A stretch of 64,000 nucleotides of DNA from Methylobacterium sp. Leaf123 (GTDB taxonomy: Bacteria > Pseudomonadota > Alphaproteobacteria > Rhizobiales > Beijerinckiaceae), in the NCBI RefSeq assembly GCF_001423405.1, contig NZ_LMNS01000012.1, positions 1,203 through 65,202 on the forward strand, in the 5' to 3' direction. Under the pieces are notes generated by a model. That model ran no database searches. It saw nothing but the letters and a program-made list of their open reading frames with translations, and was not told the origin of the DNA. Positions 17,518 through 27,600 of the stretch are shown one piece after another. Numbering within the stretch: position 1 is the first letter of the stretch; every line of letters starts with the position of its first letter. The position numbers were made by a program, and so were the translations under genes.

Positions 17518-17808
17518 ATGAGCGCGACCAATCCCAACGACAAGCTGGTGCGGATGGCCAACCAGATCGCCCTGTTCTTCCGGTCCTACCCGGAGGAGGA
17601 AGCGGTCTCGGGCATCCACAAACACATCGTGGCGTTCTGGACGCCGAAGATGCGCCGCGATCTCGAAGGCTACGCCGACGAGGCCGGCGAACGGCTCGAC
17701 GCCCTCGTTCACCGCGCACTTCACGAAGAGCCGGCGGTCGAGAGCCCGGTGCGTCCGGCCACCCGCAACCCGCAGCTCGTGGGCGAGGGGGCCAGCGACG
17801 CGGGGTGA
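17518..17808 (+). CDS. fdsD: Formate dehydrogenase delta subunit
   Basis: This 96-residue protein matches the FdsD pattern: KLVRMANQIALFFRSYPEEEA, followed by GIHKHIVAFWTPKMRRDL and a helical AL-rich end. FdsD is required for active FdsGBAD, probably assisting cofactor insertion or complex stability. The ATG at 17518 is preferred; a GTG nine bases upstream is possible. A gap of about 206 bases holding a family C repeat separates it from fdsA, more than usual within this operon. The C-terminal 25 residues are variable. Confidence 0.9.
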   Translation: MSATNPNDKLVRMANQIALFFRSYPEEEAVSGIHKHIVAFWTPKMRRDLEGYADEAGERLDALVHRALHEEPAVESPVRPATRNPQLVGEGASDAG

Positions 17809-17899
17809 AGGCCGGCGGCCTGCGGCTTGAGAAGCCTGCCGCAATCGGCCTACCACGGCGGGAGCCCGCCCTCTCAGCGGGTGCCGGGGCGGCGCATCC

Positions 17900-18835
17900 G
17901 TGATCGACAAGCTCGAATTCCTCCTGGCGCTCGCCCGCGAGCAGCATTTCGGGCGCGCGGCGGAGACCTGCGGCGTCACCCAGCAGACCCTCTCGGCGGG
18001 GGTGAAGAGCCTGGAGGACCGTTTCGGCGTGCGCTTGGTTCAGCGCGGCTCGCGCTTCCAGGGCTTCACGCCCGAGGGCGACCGGGTGCTGGCCTGGGGC
18101 CGCCGCATCGTCGGCGATGCCCGTGCCATGCAGGACGACGTGGCCGCACTTCGCAAGGGACTCTCGGGCCACCTGCGGATCGCCGCGGTGCCCACCGCGC
18201 TGCCGATGGTGGCGGCGCTGACCACGCCCTACCGGGCCCGCTACCCGAATGTGCGCTTCAGCGTCATCTCCACGACCTCGGAGGAGATCTTCTCGCTGAT
18301 CGACAACCTCGAGGCCGATGCGGGGCTGACCTATCTCGACAACGAGCCCCTCGGGCGGGTCATCGCCGTGCCGCTCTATACCGAGCACTACCAGCTCCTG
18401 ACCGCGGCGGGCGGCCCCTACGACGACCGGGCCAGCGTCACCTGGGCGGAGCTGGCGAAGATCCCGCTCTGCCTGCTGACCCCCAACATGCAGAACCGCC
18501 GCATCATTGATCAGCAGATGCGGGCCGCGGGCGGTGAGCCGGCGCCGACCCTCGAATCGAATTCGATGGTGGTGCTGATGACCCATGTGCGCACCCTGCA
18601 ATGGGCGAGCGTGATGCCGGCCATCCTTGCCGACGCGCTGGGGCCGACCGAGGGCCTGCGGGCGATCCCGATCGTGGAGCCCGACCTGCGCCACGCCATC
18701 GGCCTCGTCGCCCCGCGCCGCGACCCGGCGACCCCGATGGTGACGGCCCTCGTCAACGTCGCCCGCGCCGTGGCCCGGACCCTCGACGGCGAGGATCCGG
18801 TCCCGCCGGTACTGCACGGTTCCAGCCCGAGCTGA
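17900..18835 (+). CDS. LysR family transcriptional regulator, likely of the formate dehydrogenase operon
   Basis: The 311-residue protein has an N-terminal winged helix-turn-helix (FLLALAREQHFGRAAETCGV, TQQTLSAGVKSLEDRFG) and a periplasmic-binding-protein-like effector domain from about residue 90. The start is a GTG at 17900. It is co-directional with fdsGBAD and begins 91 bases after fdsD. A LysR gene beside fds operons is known in several proteobacteria, so control of formate dehydrogenase is a fair inference, but the effector is not known. Hairpins follow its stop codon. Confidence 0.88.
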   Translation: MIDKLEFLLALAREQHFGRAAETCGVTQQTLSAGVKSLEDRFGVRLVQRGSRFQGFTPEGDRVLAWGRRIVGDARAMQDDVAALRKGLSGHLRIAAVPTALPMVAALTTPYRARYPNVRFSVISTTSEEIFSLIDNLEADAGLTYLDNEPLGRVIAVPLYTEHYQLLTAAGGPYDDRASVTWAELAKIPLCLLTPNMQNRRIIDQQMRAAGGEPAPTLESNSMVVLMTHVRTLQWASVMPAILADALGPTEGLRAIPIVEPDLRHAIGLVAPRRDPATPMVTALVNVARAVARTLDGEDPVPPVLHGSSPS

Positions 18836-18843
18836 GATCTTGA

Positions 18844-18896
18844 GATCCCGAAGGGATCATCCCTTTGGCGGGGCACGGGGCAGCGCCCCGATGTCC
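18844..18896. terminator. Hairpin cluster between convergent genes
   Basis: GATCCC-GAA-GGGATC (18844-18858) is a perfect small stem, followed by a GC-rich stem around GGGGCACGGGGCAGCGCCCC. They lie between the LysR stop and the stop of the convergent small exported gene, where a bidirectional terminator is expected. There is no clear T-run. Confidence 0.45.
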
Positions 18897-18906
18897 CCTT
18901 AACCGG

Positions 18907-19353
18907 TCAGGCGCCGGGGCGCTGAATCACGGCGCAGAGGGTGAGCGGGCCCTGCTCCTTGCGCATGAAGGCGCAGGTGACGCGGGCGCCGTCCACCTCG
19001 ACGGTGCTGTGGCGCTTGGCTTGCGCGCTCGCGCGGGCCTGCCGGGTTGCGTCAAGCAGCCGATCCGGGGCGATCCCGGTGATGGCATGGCCCGCCTGCA
19101 CGAACAGGGTGTCGTAGGCCTCGGGCGGGGTCTCGCCCTTGTACTGCGCGCCGACGGAGGACGCGTCGGCGCCGGCGCATGAGAGCGTCAGCGATGTCTG
19201 TGGCCCAGCCTCGAACCGGGCGAAGTCGGCGGTCCGCTCGGCGACCGTCGCGCTCGTTGCCCGTTGCACCCGGTCGATCAGATCGGTGCAGGACTCCTCC
19301 GCCATGGCAGGCGAGGCGGCGAGGGCGAGGAGGAGGGCGAGGGTGCTGCGCAT
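18907..19353 (-). CDS. Hypothetical exported protein, 148 aa
   Basis: The start is set at the ATG at 19353, because the sequence then opens with a signal peptide (MRSTLALLLALAASPAMAEES) with a good AMA cleavage site. A frame extension to 19425 would overlap the obgE 3' end and spoil the signal. The mature protein has three Cys (ESCTDL, LSCAGA, VTCAFM), alternating strand-like segments and a YDTLFVQAGHAITGIAPDRL segment. No family is recognised. It lies 68 bases downstream of obgE on the same strand, so it could be read from the same transcript. Confidence 0.65.
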   Translation of the reverse strand: MRSTLALLLALAASPAMAEESCTDLIDRVQRATSATVAERTADFARFEAGPQTSLTLSCAGADASSVGAQYKGETPPEAYDTLFVQAGHAITGIAPDRLLDATRQARASAQAKRHSTVEVDGARVTCAFMRKEQGPLTLCAVIQRPGA

Positions 19354-19421
19354 GCACCAGATGTAGGGCAAACCGGCAAATCCCGTCGCCGGTCTGGGCT
19401 GAGGCGTAGCGCCGCTCCGGC

Positions 19422-20492
<1,071 letters not shown>

Positions 20493-20972
20493 TCAGCTTT
20501 CTGTGCGACGGCACTGGCCGTCGAGATTGAGGTACTGGATGCTGCGCAGGCCCGCCTCGAACCATCCGCCGGCATCCGGTTGGCGGCCGTTGGCGCCGCC
20601 ATCGCCGTAGAGGTTGATCTGGATCGCGCCATCGGGCGAGCGCAGGGTCGGTGCTTCGCCGTCCCGAGCATAGGTCCAGGTCGGCCGTTCGTCGAACAAG
20701 GTCTGCGACCCGTCCGCCTCCCGCTGGAACAGTTGCCCGTAGGTGCTCCCGCCACCCGCAGGGCTGGCGAAGTAGAACCCGACCTTCGGGGTGCGGCCGG
20801 CGAAATTGTAGAACTCGCAGTAGAGCCGGGTTTCGCCCCGAGGTCTCGGAGCGGCCGCCGCCGCGGCTTCGATCGGCGGCGGCGGCACCTCGCGGGTGAT
20901 CGCGAAGATCAGGCTGCCGAGGGCGATCGCGGTGAGGCCGGCCCCGAGGCCGGCAACCGTCCGTGTCCTCAT
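20493..20972 (-). CDS. Membrane-anchored or exported hypothetical protein, 159 aa
   Basis: The ATG at 20972 overlaps the stop codon of the upstream GNAT gene by four bases (ATGA), so translation is probably coupled. The protein starts MRTRTVAGLGAGLTAIALGS, a single hydrophobic segment acting as signal anchor, then an Ala/Pro-rich linker. A beta-rich region of about 105 residues follows, with LYCEFYNFAGRTPKVGFYF, a GSTYGQLFQ stretch and a terminal DGQCRR; the two Cys may pair. No known domain was recognised. It sits between GNAT and obgE, where rplU-rpmA-obgE clusters often carry accessory genes. Confidence 0.7.
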   Translation of the reverse strand: MRTRTVAGLGAGLTAIALGSLIFAITREVPPPPIEAAAAAAPRPRGETRLYCEFYNFAGRTPKVGFYFASPAGGGSTYGQLFQREADGSQTLFDERPTWTYARDGEAPTLRSPDGAIQINLYGDGGANGRQPDAGGWFEAGLRSIQYLNLDGQCRRTES

Positions 20973-21568
20973 GCCGAGCGGCCCCCCACGGCCGTCCCGC
21001 GCCGGTCGAGCCACTCGGCCCGGTCGAGCCGGAAGTCGTGGCTCGGCACGGCACCGCCCCGCGACTCGAAGACCGGTGCGGATTCCCCGGTGAGGCGGAA
21101 CCCGCACTTCTCCAGCACGCGGCGCGAGCCGGGATTGCCGATCATCGCCGACGAGGCGAGCGCCTGCTCTCCGGCATAGGCGAAGGTCGCGTCCACCAGC
21201 GCCTCGGCCGCCTCGGTCATCAGCCCCTCGCCCCAGAACGGGCGCCCGAGCCAATAGCCGAGATGCGGCTCCGACGCGTCGGGCCGGCTCTCGACCGAGA
21301 CGACACCGATCAGGTTCGCGGGCGCTGCCCGCCGGCACAGGGCCATGATCAGCCCCTCCCCGGCCGTGTTCATCGCCCGCGCCCGGATCACGAAGCTTTC
21401 GGCCTCGGGCAAGGGCAGCGGGCTCGAAATCCGCGCGGTCATCTCGGCCACCGCCGGATCGCCTGCGAAGCGCGACACGGCCTCGGCGTCGCGGGCCATG
21501 GGCCAGCGCAGCCAGAGCCGGCGCGTCTCGATGCGGAAAACGTCGTCGCGGGTGAGATCGGGGAACAT
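20969..21568 (-). CDS. GNAT family N-acetyltransferase (RimJ/RimL type)
   Basis: The 199-residue protein has the GNAT (Acetyltransf_3) layout: an opening IETRRLWLRWPMARDAEAV strand-helix, a central LIGVVSVESRP strand, then EPHLGYWLGRPFWGEGLMTEA, the acetyl-CoA pyrophosphate loop, and NPGSRRVLEKCGFRLTGE. RimJ/RimL-like enzymes acetylate protein or peptide N-termini, but the substrate is unknown here. The start is the ATG at 21568, 188 bases beyond the rpmA stop. Genes of this type beside rplU-rpmA-obgE are frequent in Rhizobiales. Confidence 0.88.
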   Translation of the reverse strand: MFPDLTRDDVFRIETRRLWLRWPMARDAEAVSRFAGDPAVAEMTARISSPLPLPEAESFVIRARAMNTAGEGLIMALCRRAAPANLIGVVSVESRPDASEPHLGYWLGRPFWGEGLMTEAAEALVDATFAYAGEQALASSAMIGNPGSRRVLEKCGFRLTGESAPVFESRGGAVPSHDFRLDRAEWLDRRGTAVGGRSA

Positions 21569-21618
21569 CGTGAGCCGGTCATGCGAGGGCGCCCGAAGGC
21601 GCCGTCCGGGACGACGAA

Positions 21619-21646
21619 GGGGGAGGATGGTGCCCCATCCTCCCCC
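21619..21646 (-). terminator. 12-bp hairpin downstream of rplU-rpmA
   Basis: GGGGGAGGATGG at 21619-21630 pairs perfectly with 21635-21646 around a four-base loop. It lies in the gap after the rpmA stop on the strand of transcription and before the GNAT gene, so it would end or attenuate the ribosomal protein transcript. On the minus strand only two T residues directly follow the stem. Confidence 0.55.
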
Positions 21647-21756
21647 GTGTTCCGATCCGCTCGAAGCTTCGCGTGAAGCCTTCAGCGATCGTCCGCCGGT
21701 TCGGTGTGGGACACCGGCGGGACGCTCGCTTCGTCGTCAGCGACAAGCGTCCGCCG

Positions 21757-22023
21757 TTACTCCGCGGCCTGAGCCAGCGGCACTACGGTTACGAAATCGC
21801 GGCCGCGCCGGGTCTCGAACTGCACCTTGCCCGGGACGAGGGCGAACAGGGTGTGGTCCTTGCCCATGCCGACATTCGTGCCGGGGTGCCACTTCGTGCC
21901 GCGCTGGCGCACGATGATGTTGCCCGGAATGACGGCCTCAGAGCCGAACTTCTTGACGCCGAGGCGCCGGCCGGCGGAGTCGCGGCCGTTGCGGGACGAG
22001 CCGCCTGCTTTTTTGTGTGCCAT
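21757..22023 (-). CDS. rpmA: 50S ribosomal protein L27
   Basis: The 88-residue protein opens [20 protein letters not shown] and continues [20 protein letters not shown], the standard L27 sequence whose N-terminus reaches the peptidyl-transferase centre. There is no Firmicutes-type cleavable leader. It follows rplU after 48 bases, the normal two-gene operon. Confidence 0.98.
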   Translation of the reverse strand: MAHKKAGGSSRNGRDSAGRRLGVKKFGSEAVIPGNIIVRQRGTKWHPGTNVGMGKDHTLFALVPGKVQFETRRGRDFVTVVPLAQAAE

Positions 22024-22071
22024 GGGATTGCTCCGGAATTCTGCTGGATCTGCGTTCGGACGGGCGGCTGA

Positions 22072-22464
22072 TTACTCAGCGGCGGCCGGGGCGGACTCGG
22101 CGGCCGGCTCGGCCTTCCGGGTCTTGCGCGGCTCGGCCTTCGAGGTCTTGCCGCCGGCGCTGATCTCGGTGATGCGCACGACCGTGAAGTCCTGACGGTG
22201 ACCGCGGCGGCGACGCGAGTTCTGGCGACGGCGCTTCTTGAAGGCGATGACCTTCCGCGTGCGGCCGTGCTCGACGATCTCGCCGGTGACACCGATGCCC
22301 GACAGGAGCGGGGTGCCGACCTGGGTAGCATCGCCGTCGGTGAACAGCAGCACGTCGCCGAAGGTGACAGCGGCGCCGGCCTCACCCTCGAGGGTGGCCA
22401 CGGTGATGACGTCGTTGGCGGCAACGCGATATTGCTTGCCGCCTGTCTTGATGACTGCGAACAT
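22072..22464 (-). CDS. rplU: 50S ribosomal protein L21
   Basis: The start is the ATG at 22464, giving the classical [19 protein letters not shown]; the longer frame to 22566 is untranslated leader. The conserved C-terminal [19 protein letters not shown] rRNA-binding stretch is present. A tail of about 30 residues rich in Ala, Lys and Glu extends the usual 103-residue protein, common in alphaproteobacteria. It is the first gene of the rplU-rpmA operon; the 196 bases upstream should carry the promoter. Confidence 0.97.
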   Translation of the reverse strand: MFAVIKTGGKQYRVAANDVITVATLEGEAGAAVTFGDVLLFTDGDATQVGTPLLSGIGVTGEIVEHGRTRKVIAFKKRRRQNSRRRRGHRQDFTVVRITEISAGGKTSKAEPRKTRKAEPAAESAPAAAE

Positions 22465-22660
22465 CGTTGTCTCTCGTGTTCTGTGCCGGCCTCCGGCGCC
22501 GTGAGGGCCTGGGCCGTCTTCTTGATTCAGGTCATCCGCGCGGGTCAGGCTGGGCCGTAGGCGCACGAACGCGAAACGCGCGGACTTCGTCGAGGAAGCC
22601 GCGCGGTGCCGGCCGGATAGTCGGGAGCGGGCCTTCTGTCAAGGCAAGACGAAGACGCGC

Positions 22661-24229
22661 CTACCGCTTCGTCAGCCCGCCGAGCACGTTGCGCAGGATC
22701 GCGTCGCCCACCTCGGTGCCGACCTTGCGCGCCATGGAGCGGGCAGCGTTGCCGATGACCTGCTCGGCCAGACTCGGCGGTGGGCGGCGGCTGCGGCCAG
22801 CCCCTTTTCCCTTGGGCGCCTCGTCTCCCTTGGGCGCCTCGTCGCCGCTGCCAAAAATGCCGCCGAGCCAGCCGCCCAGCATCCCCGAGAGCCCGCCCTC
22901 GCTCTGGCCCGCGGCTTCCGCCGGGGCGGAATCAAGGTGCTTGCGCTGGGCCAGCATCTCGTAGGCGCTCTCGTTGTCGACCGCCTCGTCGTATTTTCCG
23001 CGCAGTGGGCTCTGCGCGATGATCGCGGCGCGCTCGGCCGGCGTCAGCGGCCCCACCCGCCCCTGCGGCGGCGCGATCAGTGCCCGCTCCACGATCGAGG
23101 GCGTGCCCTTGGCTTCCAGAAAACTCACCAGCGCCTCGCCGACGGCGAGTTCGGTGATCGCCTTGCCGACATCGAAGCCGGGGTTCTGGCGGAAGGTCTC
23201 GGCGGCGGCGCGCACGGCGCGCTGGTCGCGCGGGGTGAAAGCGCGCAGCGCGTGCTGCACCCGGTTGCCGAGCTGGCCGAGCACCGTCTCCGGCACGTCG
23301 AGCGGGTTCTGCGTCACGAAATAGACGCCGACGCCCTTCGAGCGGATCAGGCGCACCACCTGCTCCACCGCGTCGAGCAACGCCTTGGGCGCGTCGTTGA
23401 ACAGCAGGTGCGCCTCGTCGAAGAAGAACACGAGCTTCGGCTTATCGAGGTCGCCGACCTCGGGGAGCTGTTCGAACAGCTCGGAGAGCATCCACAGCAG
23501 GAACGAGGCGTAGAGGCGCGGCCGCTGCATCAGCTTGTCGGCGGCCAGGATGTTGACGAAGCCCCTGCCCTCCCGGTCGGTGCGCATGAAGTCTTCGAGG
23601 TTGAGCGCCGGCTCGCCGAGGAATTGGTCGGCGCCCTGGTTCTCCAGCACGAGCAGCGCCCGCTGGATCGCGCCGATCGAGGCGCCCGAGACGTTGCCGT
23701 AGCGGGCCGAGAGCTCCTTGGCGTTCTCCGACAGGAAGGTGAGGAGCGCGCGCAGATCCTTCAGGTCGATCAGCGGCCACTGGTTCTCGTCGGCGACGCG
23801 GAAGGCGATGTTGAGCACGCCCTCCTGAATGTCGTTGAGTTCGAGCAGGCGGGCGAGGAGGAGCGGGCCCATCTCGGTGACGGTGCAGCGGATCGGGTGG
23901 CCCTGCTCGCCGAACACGTCCCAGAAGATCGTGGGGAAGCGGTCGGGCTCGTACGGAATCCCGAGTTCCTCGGCGCGCTTGACGAAGTGGGGCTTGGCCT
24001 CGCCCGCGGCGGCGAGCCCCGCGAGGTCGCCCTTGATGTCGGCGGCAAAGACCGGGACGCCCGCGTTGGAGAAGCCCTCCGCCAGCACCTGCAGCGTCAC
24101 GGTCTTGCCCGTGCCGGTGGCGCCCGCCACGAGGCCGTGGCGGTTGGCCAGCCGCAGGCTCAGCACCTCGGGCTTCGGTCGCGGCCCCGTGCTCCGGCCG
24201 ACCAGAATCGTCCCCTCGCCCGCTGCCAT
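22661..24229 (-). CDS. HerA-like ATPase (DUF853 family)
   Basis: The 522-residue protein has Walker A GATGTGKT at residues 36-43, a Walker [11 protein letters not shown] in the middle, the [29 protein letters not shown] region (split here only for description) and a [16 protein letters not shown] motif. These identify the DUF853 branch of HerA/FtsK-type hexameric ATPases. A role in DNA translocation is presumed; no NurA partner is present. The start ATG at 24229 gives a family-like N-terminus; a frame extension to 24598 overlaps the divergent gene. The C-terminus has a Gly/Trp-rich patch, a short DEAPKG tandem duplication and a basic end. It is divergent from the gene at 24384. Confidence 0.85.
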   Translation of the reverse strand: MAAGEGTILVGRSTGPRPKPEVLSLRLANRHGLVAGATGTGKTVTLQVLAEGFSNAGVPVFAADIKGDLAGLAAAGEAKPHFVKRAEELGIPYEPDRFPTIFWDVFGEQGHPIRCTVTEMGPLLLARLLELNDIQEGVLNIAFRVADENQWPLIDLKDLRALLTFLSENAKELSARYGNVSGASIGAIQRALLVLENQGADQFLGEPALNLEDFMRTDREGRGFVNILAADKLMQRPRLYASFLLWMLSELFEQLPEVGDLDKPKLVFFFDEAHLLFNDAPKALLDAVEQVVRLIRSKGVGVYFVTQNPLDVPETVLGQLGNRVQHALRAFTPRDQRAVRAAAETFRQNPGFDVGKAITELAVGEALVSFLEAKGTPSIVERALIAPPQGRVGPLTPAERAAIIAQSPLRGKYDEAVDNESAYEMLAQRKHLDSAPAEAAGQSEGGLSGMLGGWLGGIFGSGDEAPKGDEAPKGKGAGRSRRPPPSLAEQVIGNAARSMARKVGTEVGDAILRNVLGGLTKR

Positions 24230-24383
24230 GCCGTCCTCGTTCGATCCGTCGCCGTTGTGCAGGTGTCGTGACGGACAGGGTATGGCGCCCCGCGCGTCCG
24301 ATCCAGGGCCGGGGCATCGGCAACCCTTGATTTCGCCGCTGCCGCATCGGACAGACGCACATCTGCTAAGGAGGAAGCGTTTC

Positions 24384-24770
24384 ATGGAAGAATTGATTGC
24401 CCGTGTGACCGGCCGTACCGGGCTCGACGCGGCGACCGCCAAGACGGCGATCGGCCACATCCTCGCCTTCCTGCAGAAGGAAGGGCCGGCCACCGAAGTG
24501 AGCCAGTTGATGGCCGCGCTTCCGGGCTCCGAGGCGGCGTTGGCCGAGGCGAATGCGTCGGAAGGCGGCGGCGGGCTGATGGGCATGCTCGGCGGCATGA
24601 TGGGCGGCGGCGTAATGGCGCTCGGCCAGAAGCTGATCTCGGCCGGCGTGCCGATGAACCAGATGCAGCCGCTCGGCCAGGAACTCTTCGCCTACGGCCG
24701 CGAGAAGGCGGGCGAGGATGTCATGGGCCCGATCGTCGGCTCGGTCCCGGGCCTGAACCAGTTCGTCTGA
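24384..24770 (+). CDS. DUF2267/DUF2780-like small protein
   Basis: The 128-residue protein starts at an ATG preceded by a strong AAGGAGGAAG site. The N-terminal half ([30 protein letters not shown]) resembles the helical repeat of DUF2267-like proteins, which form a small amphipathic bundle. A Gly/Met-rich stretch ([16 protein letters not shown]) follows, then a second helical part. Such proteins have no known biochemical role. There is no signal peptide. Assignment between DUF2267 and DUF2780 is uncertain. Confidence 0.7.
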   Translation: MEELIARVTGRTGLDAATAKTAIGHILAFLQKEGPATEVSQLMAALPGSEAALAEANASEGGGGLMGMLGGMMGGGVMALGQKLISAGVPMNQMQPLGQELFAYGREKAGEDVMGPIVGSVPGLNQFV

Positions 24771-24974
24771 GACGGCAGGATCGTCCCATAAACCCTTGGG
24801 ATCGTTAGCCGGTTTTCATTCGCCGGCTATCCCGGGAACTTCGCGCGGAGCCTGACAACGGCTTCGCGCAAGTCTCTGTCAGGACGAGAAGATTTCCGTC
24901 ATAAAAGCGTGCGGCCTTCGTGATGTTGTCGCCGCGCAAGAGGACGCATCGCGCGGCCTCCGCCACGACGGATC

Positions 24975-25982
24975 GTGTCGCCGATGCTGCCGAATTTTTC
25001 CCCGCGCGAGGCCACGGCGGCGTGGAAGGCCGGCTGGGAGACCAAGGTTCAGGCGCCCTTCGCCCGCTTCCGCCAGACCTTCGAGGGCGGCGATCTCGCC
25101 CTGCCCGGCGGTGCGCCGATCCTGCTGAAGAACCGGGCCAAGCGCCTCCTGCTCGAACCGGGGCTCGATCCCAGCCTCGGCCGGATCGGGGCGCTCGAAG
25201 TGCGACTCGCCACCACCAAATCCGAGATCCGGCGGGCGCAGCGCCTGCGCTACCGCGTGTTCTACGAGGAGATGTCGGCGGTGCCGACCGGCATGGCCGC
25301 GCTCAAGCGCCGGGATGTCGATGCCTACGACGCGATCTGCGACCACCTCCTCGTGATCGACCATGCGGCGACCGACGCGAAGCCCTTCCGCAAGGCCCGG
25401 CCGAAGGTGGTCGGCACCTACCGGCTGCTGCGCCAGGATCGGGCGGAGGCGCATTTCGGCTTCTACTCCTCGGGTGAGTACGACCTCGCGCCGCTGCTGG
25501 AGCGCCATCCGGGAAAACGCTTCCTCGAACTCGGCCGCTCCTGCGTGCTGAAGCCCTACCGCACCAAGCGCACCGTCGAACTCCTGTGGCACGGCATCTG
25601 GGCCTATGTGCAGCACCACCGCATCGACGCGATGCTGGGCTGCGCCAGCCTGGAGGGCACCGATCCGGAGCGTCTCGCGCTGCCCTTGAGCTTCCTCCAC
25701 CACCACGCCCGCGCCCCCGAGGCGTGGCGCGCCCGCGCCCTGCCGGAGCGCTACGTCGCGATGGACCGGCTGGCCAAGGAAGCGGTCGATCCGAAGGCCG
25801 CGCTGATGGCTTTGCCGCCGCTGGTGAAGGGCTATCTCCGGGTCGGGGCGACCTTCGGCGACGGCGCCGTCGTGGACCGCCAGTTCGGCACCACCGACGT
25901 GCTCGTGGTGCTGCCGGTCTCGGCGATCGCCGCCCGTTACATCGGCCATTTCGGCGCGGGTGCGGATCGGCACGCCGCCTGA
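24975..25982 (+). CDS. olsB: GNAT-type acyl-ACP N-acyltransferase, OlsB-like (ornithine lipid synthesis)
   Basis: The 335-residue protein fits the OlsB pattern: RRAQRLRYRVFYEEMSA, a central CDHLLVIDH, VVGTYRLLRQ, GFYSSGEYDL, LELGRSCVLKPYRTKRTV and a conserved LGCASLEGTDPERLALPLSFLHHH. OlsB transfers a 3-hydroxyacyl chain from ACP to ornithine, giving lyso-ornithine lipid. The start is a GTG at 24975 (an ATG at 24984 is an alternative). olsA is not adjacent. It is longer than the Sinorhizobium enzyme by an N-terminal stretch of about 40 residues. The family is well supported; the exact acceptor amine is inferred. Confidence 0.72.
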   Translation: MSPMLPNFSPREATAAWKAGWETKVQAPFARFRQTFEGGDLALPGGAPILLKNRAKRLLLEPGLDPSLGRIGALEVRLATTKSEIRRAQRLRYRVFYEEMSAVPTGMAALKRRDVDAYDAICDHLLVIDHAATDAKPFRKARPKVVGTYRLLRQDRAEAHFGFYSSGEYDLAPLLERHPGKRFLELGRSCVLKPYRTKRTVELLWHGIWAYVQHHRIDAMLGCASLEGTDPERLALPLSFLHHHARAPEAWRARALPERYVAMDRLAKEAVDPKAALMALPPLVKGYLRVGATFGDGAVVDRQFGTTDVLVVLPVSAIAARYIGHFGAGADRHAA

Positions 25983-26058
25983 CCCTGCCGGGTTGCGGGG
26001 CGGGGTGAAGCCGAGTCAGGCCGAGCGCCCCACAACCCTCACGCGTTGCTCGAAGGTC

Positions 26059-27228
26059 ATGTCCGCCGTTTCCGCTCGTCCCTCCGATCGCGACCGCCTC
26101 GGCGCGATGGCCGCTGCGATCACCTGCGTGGCGGTGGTGGGCACGGGGCTCGGCCTGTCGATTCCGCTGCTGTCGCTGGAAATGGAGCGGATGGGCGCGT
26201 CGAGCGTCGTCATCGGCCTCAACACGGCGGTGGCGGGGTTCGCGGCGATTCTCACGGTGCCGTTCGTACCGCGGCTCGCCGCGCGGGTCGGCGTGATACG
26301 CCTGCTAATCCTGGCGATCGTGCTCGGCGGGCTGTGCCTCTCGGCCTTCAAGCTCTTCCCGCACCTCGTCCTGTGGTTTCCCCTCCGCTTCGTCTTCTCG
26401 ACGACGATGGGCGTGCTGTTCGTCCTCTCCGAGTACTGGATCAACGACGCGGCGCCGCCCGAACGGCGCGGGCTGGTGATGGGGATCTACGCCACGGTCC
26501 TGGCCATCGGCTTTGCCATCGGGCCGACCCTGCTGACGCTTCTCGGCACGGAAGGCTTCGCGCCGTATCTCGCCGGCTCGGCCCTGTTCTTCCTCGGCCT
26601 CACCCCGCTCCTCATCGCCCGCAACCTCTCGCCCGATCTCGGGCATGACGAGGGGGCCGGCATCCTAGCCTATCTGCGCCTCGCGCCGCTCGCCGTGCTG
26701 GCCGCCGCCCTCTACGGGGCGGTGGAGGCGGGCGCCTTCGCCATCCTGCCGCTCTACGGCCTGCGCATCGGCCTCGACGCGAAGGTCGCCGCCGCCCTGG
26801 TCAGCGCGGTGGCGCTCGGCAACGTGCTGTTCCAGATCCCCGTCGGCCTCCTCGCCGACCGGGTGGACCGGCGCCTCGTCCTGCTCGGCGCGAGCCTCGC
26901 GGGGGCGCTCGGGGCGGCCCTGATCCCGGCGGCCTCCGCCTCGCTGCCGTTGCTTTCCGCCCTGCTCTTCGCCTGGGGCGGCATCGCCGGCACGCTCTAC
27001 ACGGTGGGCCTCGCCCATCTCGGCGCCACCTTGCGCGGGCCGGATCTGGCCGGCGCCAACGCCGCCTTCGTGATGCTCTACAATGCCGGGCTGATGCTCG
27101 GACCGCCGCTCATCGGCGGCGGCATGGACCTCCAGCCGCCGCAGGGCTTCGCCATCGCGCTGAGCCTGCTCTTCGTGCTCTACGCCGTGCCGGTGGTCCG
27201 GAGTCTCGCTCGCGGACGCGCGGACTGA
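26059..27228 (+). CDS. MFS transporter
   Basis: The 389-residue protein has about 12 hydrophobic segments in two halves. The first half carries the cytoplasmic loop-2 region VPRLAARVGVIRL, and the second half has GLLADRVDRRLVLLGA, the repeated motif A (G-x-L-a-D-r-x-g-r-k). It resembles the YcaD/UMF-like efflux group. The ATG at 26059 has a GAAGG site; the frame extension to 25960 overlaps the preceding acyltransferase gene. It is co-directional, 76 bases after olsB, but the substrate cannot be inferred. Confidence 0.85.
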   Translation: MSAVSARPSDRDRLGAMAAAITCVAVVGTGLGLSIPLLSLEMERMGASSVVIGLNTAVAGFAAILTVPFVPRLAARVGVIRLLILAIVLGGLCLSAFKLFPHLVLWFPLRFVFSTTMGVLFVLSEYWINDAAPPERRGLVMGIYATVLAIGFAIGPTLLTLLGTEGFAPYLAGSALFFLGLTPLLIARNLSPDLGHDEGAGILAYLRLAPLAVLAAALYGAVEAGAFAILPLYGLRIGLDAKVAAALVSAVALGNVLFQIPVGLLADRVDRRLVLLGASLAGALGAALIPAASASLPLLSALLFAWGGIAGTLYTVGLAHLGATLRGPDLAGANAAFVMLYNAGLMLGPPLIGGGMDLQPPQGFAIALSLLFVLYAVPVVRSLARGRAD

Positions 27229-27329
27229 CGATCGGTTGCGACGGGGAACGGAACGCCGCCGCGGCGGCGCTCGTTATCCCGTCGAAGCTGCACCGTTGCC
27301 CGTCCTCGCGACGTGAAGGAACCCGACCC

Positions 27330-27458
27330 ATGAGCCTCATCGGACGCCTCGTCACCAAGCTCCTCGGCACCGACGACCGCGTCGTCGCCCGCGACGACCG
27401 CAATGCCGGATCGAGCTCCCCGATCGGCCGTCTCGTCACCAAGCTCCTGCGCAAGTAG
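27330..27458 (+). CDS. 42-aa small protein with internal duplication
   Basis: This short frame, too small for most gene finders, starts at an ATG with a GAAGGA site nine bases upstream. It encodes MSLIGRLVTKLLGTDD, then an Arg/Asp-rich linker, then PIGRLVTKLLRK at the C-terminus. The nine-residue unit IGRLVTKLL occurs twice, 27 residues apart, also nearly identical at DNA level (TCACCAAGCTCCT). Each unit would form a short basic amphipathic helix. A rho-independent-looking hairpin with a T-run follows at 27601. No known family is recognised. Start, stop, ribosome site and duplicated codon structure support a real gene, but expression is untested. Confidence 0.6.
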   Translation: MSLIGRLVTKLLGTDDRVVARDDRNAGSSSPIGRLVTKLLRK

Positions 27459-27484
27459 GTCTCGCTGGCAGAGCGTGAGCCAGA

Positions 27485-27528
27485 GCGCATTCCGACGAAG
27501 TGGTGACCGGTTCGTCGAAAGAATGCGC
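27485..27528. repeat. Palindromic dispersed repeat, family B copy 1
   Basis: The arms GCGCATTC/GAATGCGC and inner arms CGACGA/TCGTCG flank GTGGTGACCGG. The same core is at 44774-44816, and similarity continues on the right side to about 27588 (including CTGATGCAATTAGGTCGGA against CTGATGCAATCGGGTCGGA), so the unit is about 100 bases. The rest of the 27459-27793 gap holds a terminator and no supported gene. Confidence 0.78.
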
Positions 27529-27600
27529 GCTCAGTCAGAGACCGGGAGACATCGGCCTGATGCAATTAGGTCGGATACGGATCTAGGGCCGGCGGCTCGA

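Noticed and set aside
12779..18817. A minus-strand open frame of about 2012 codons across the formate dehydrogenase operon and LysR gene
   Set aside because: It is antisense to five well-identified genes. The frame is open only because of high GC codon bias; the product is His/Arg/Gly-rich, has no domains and has no ribosome site.
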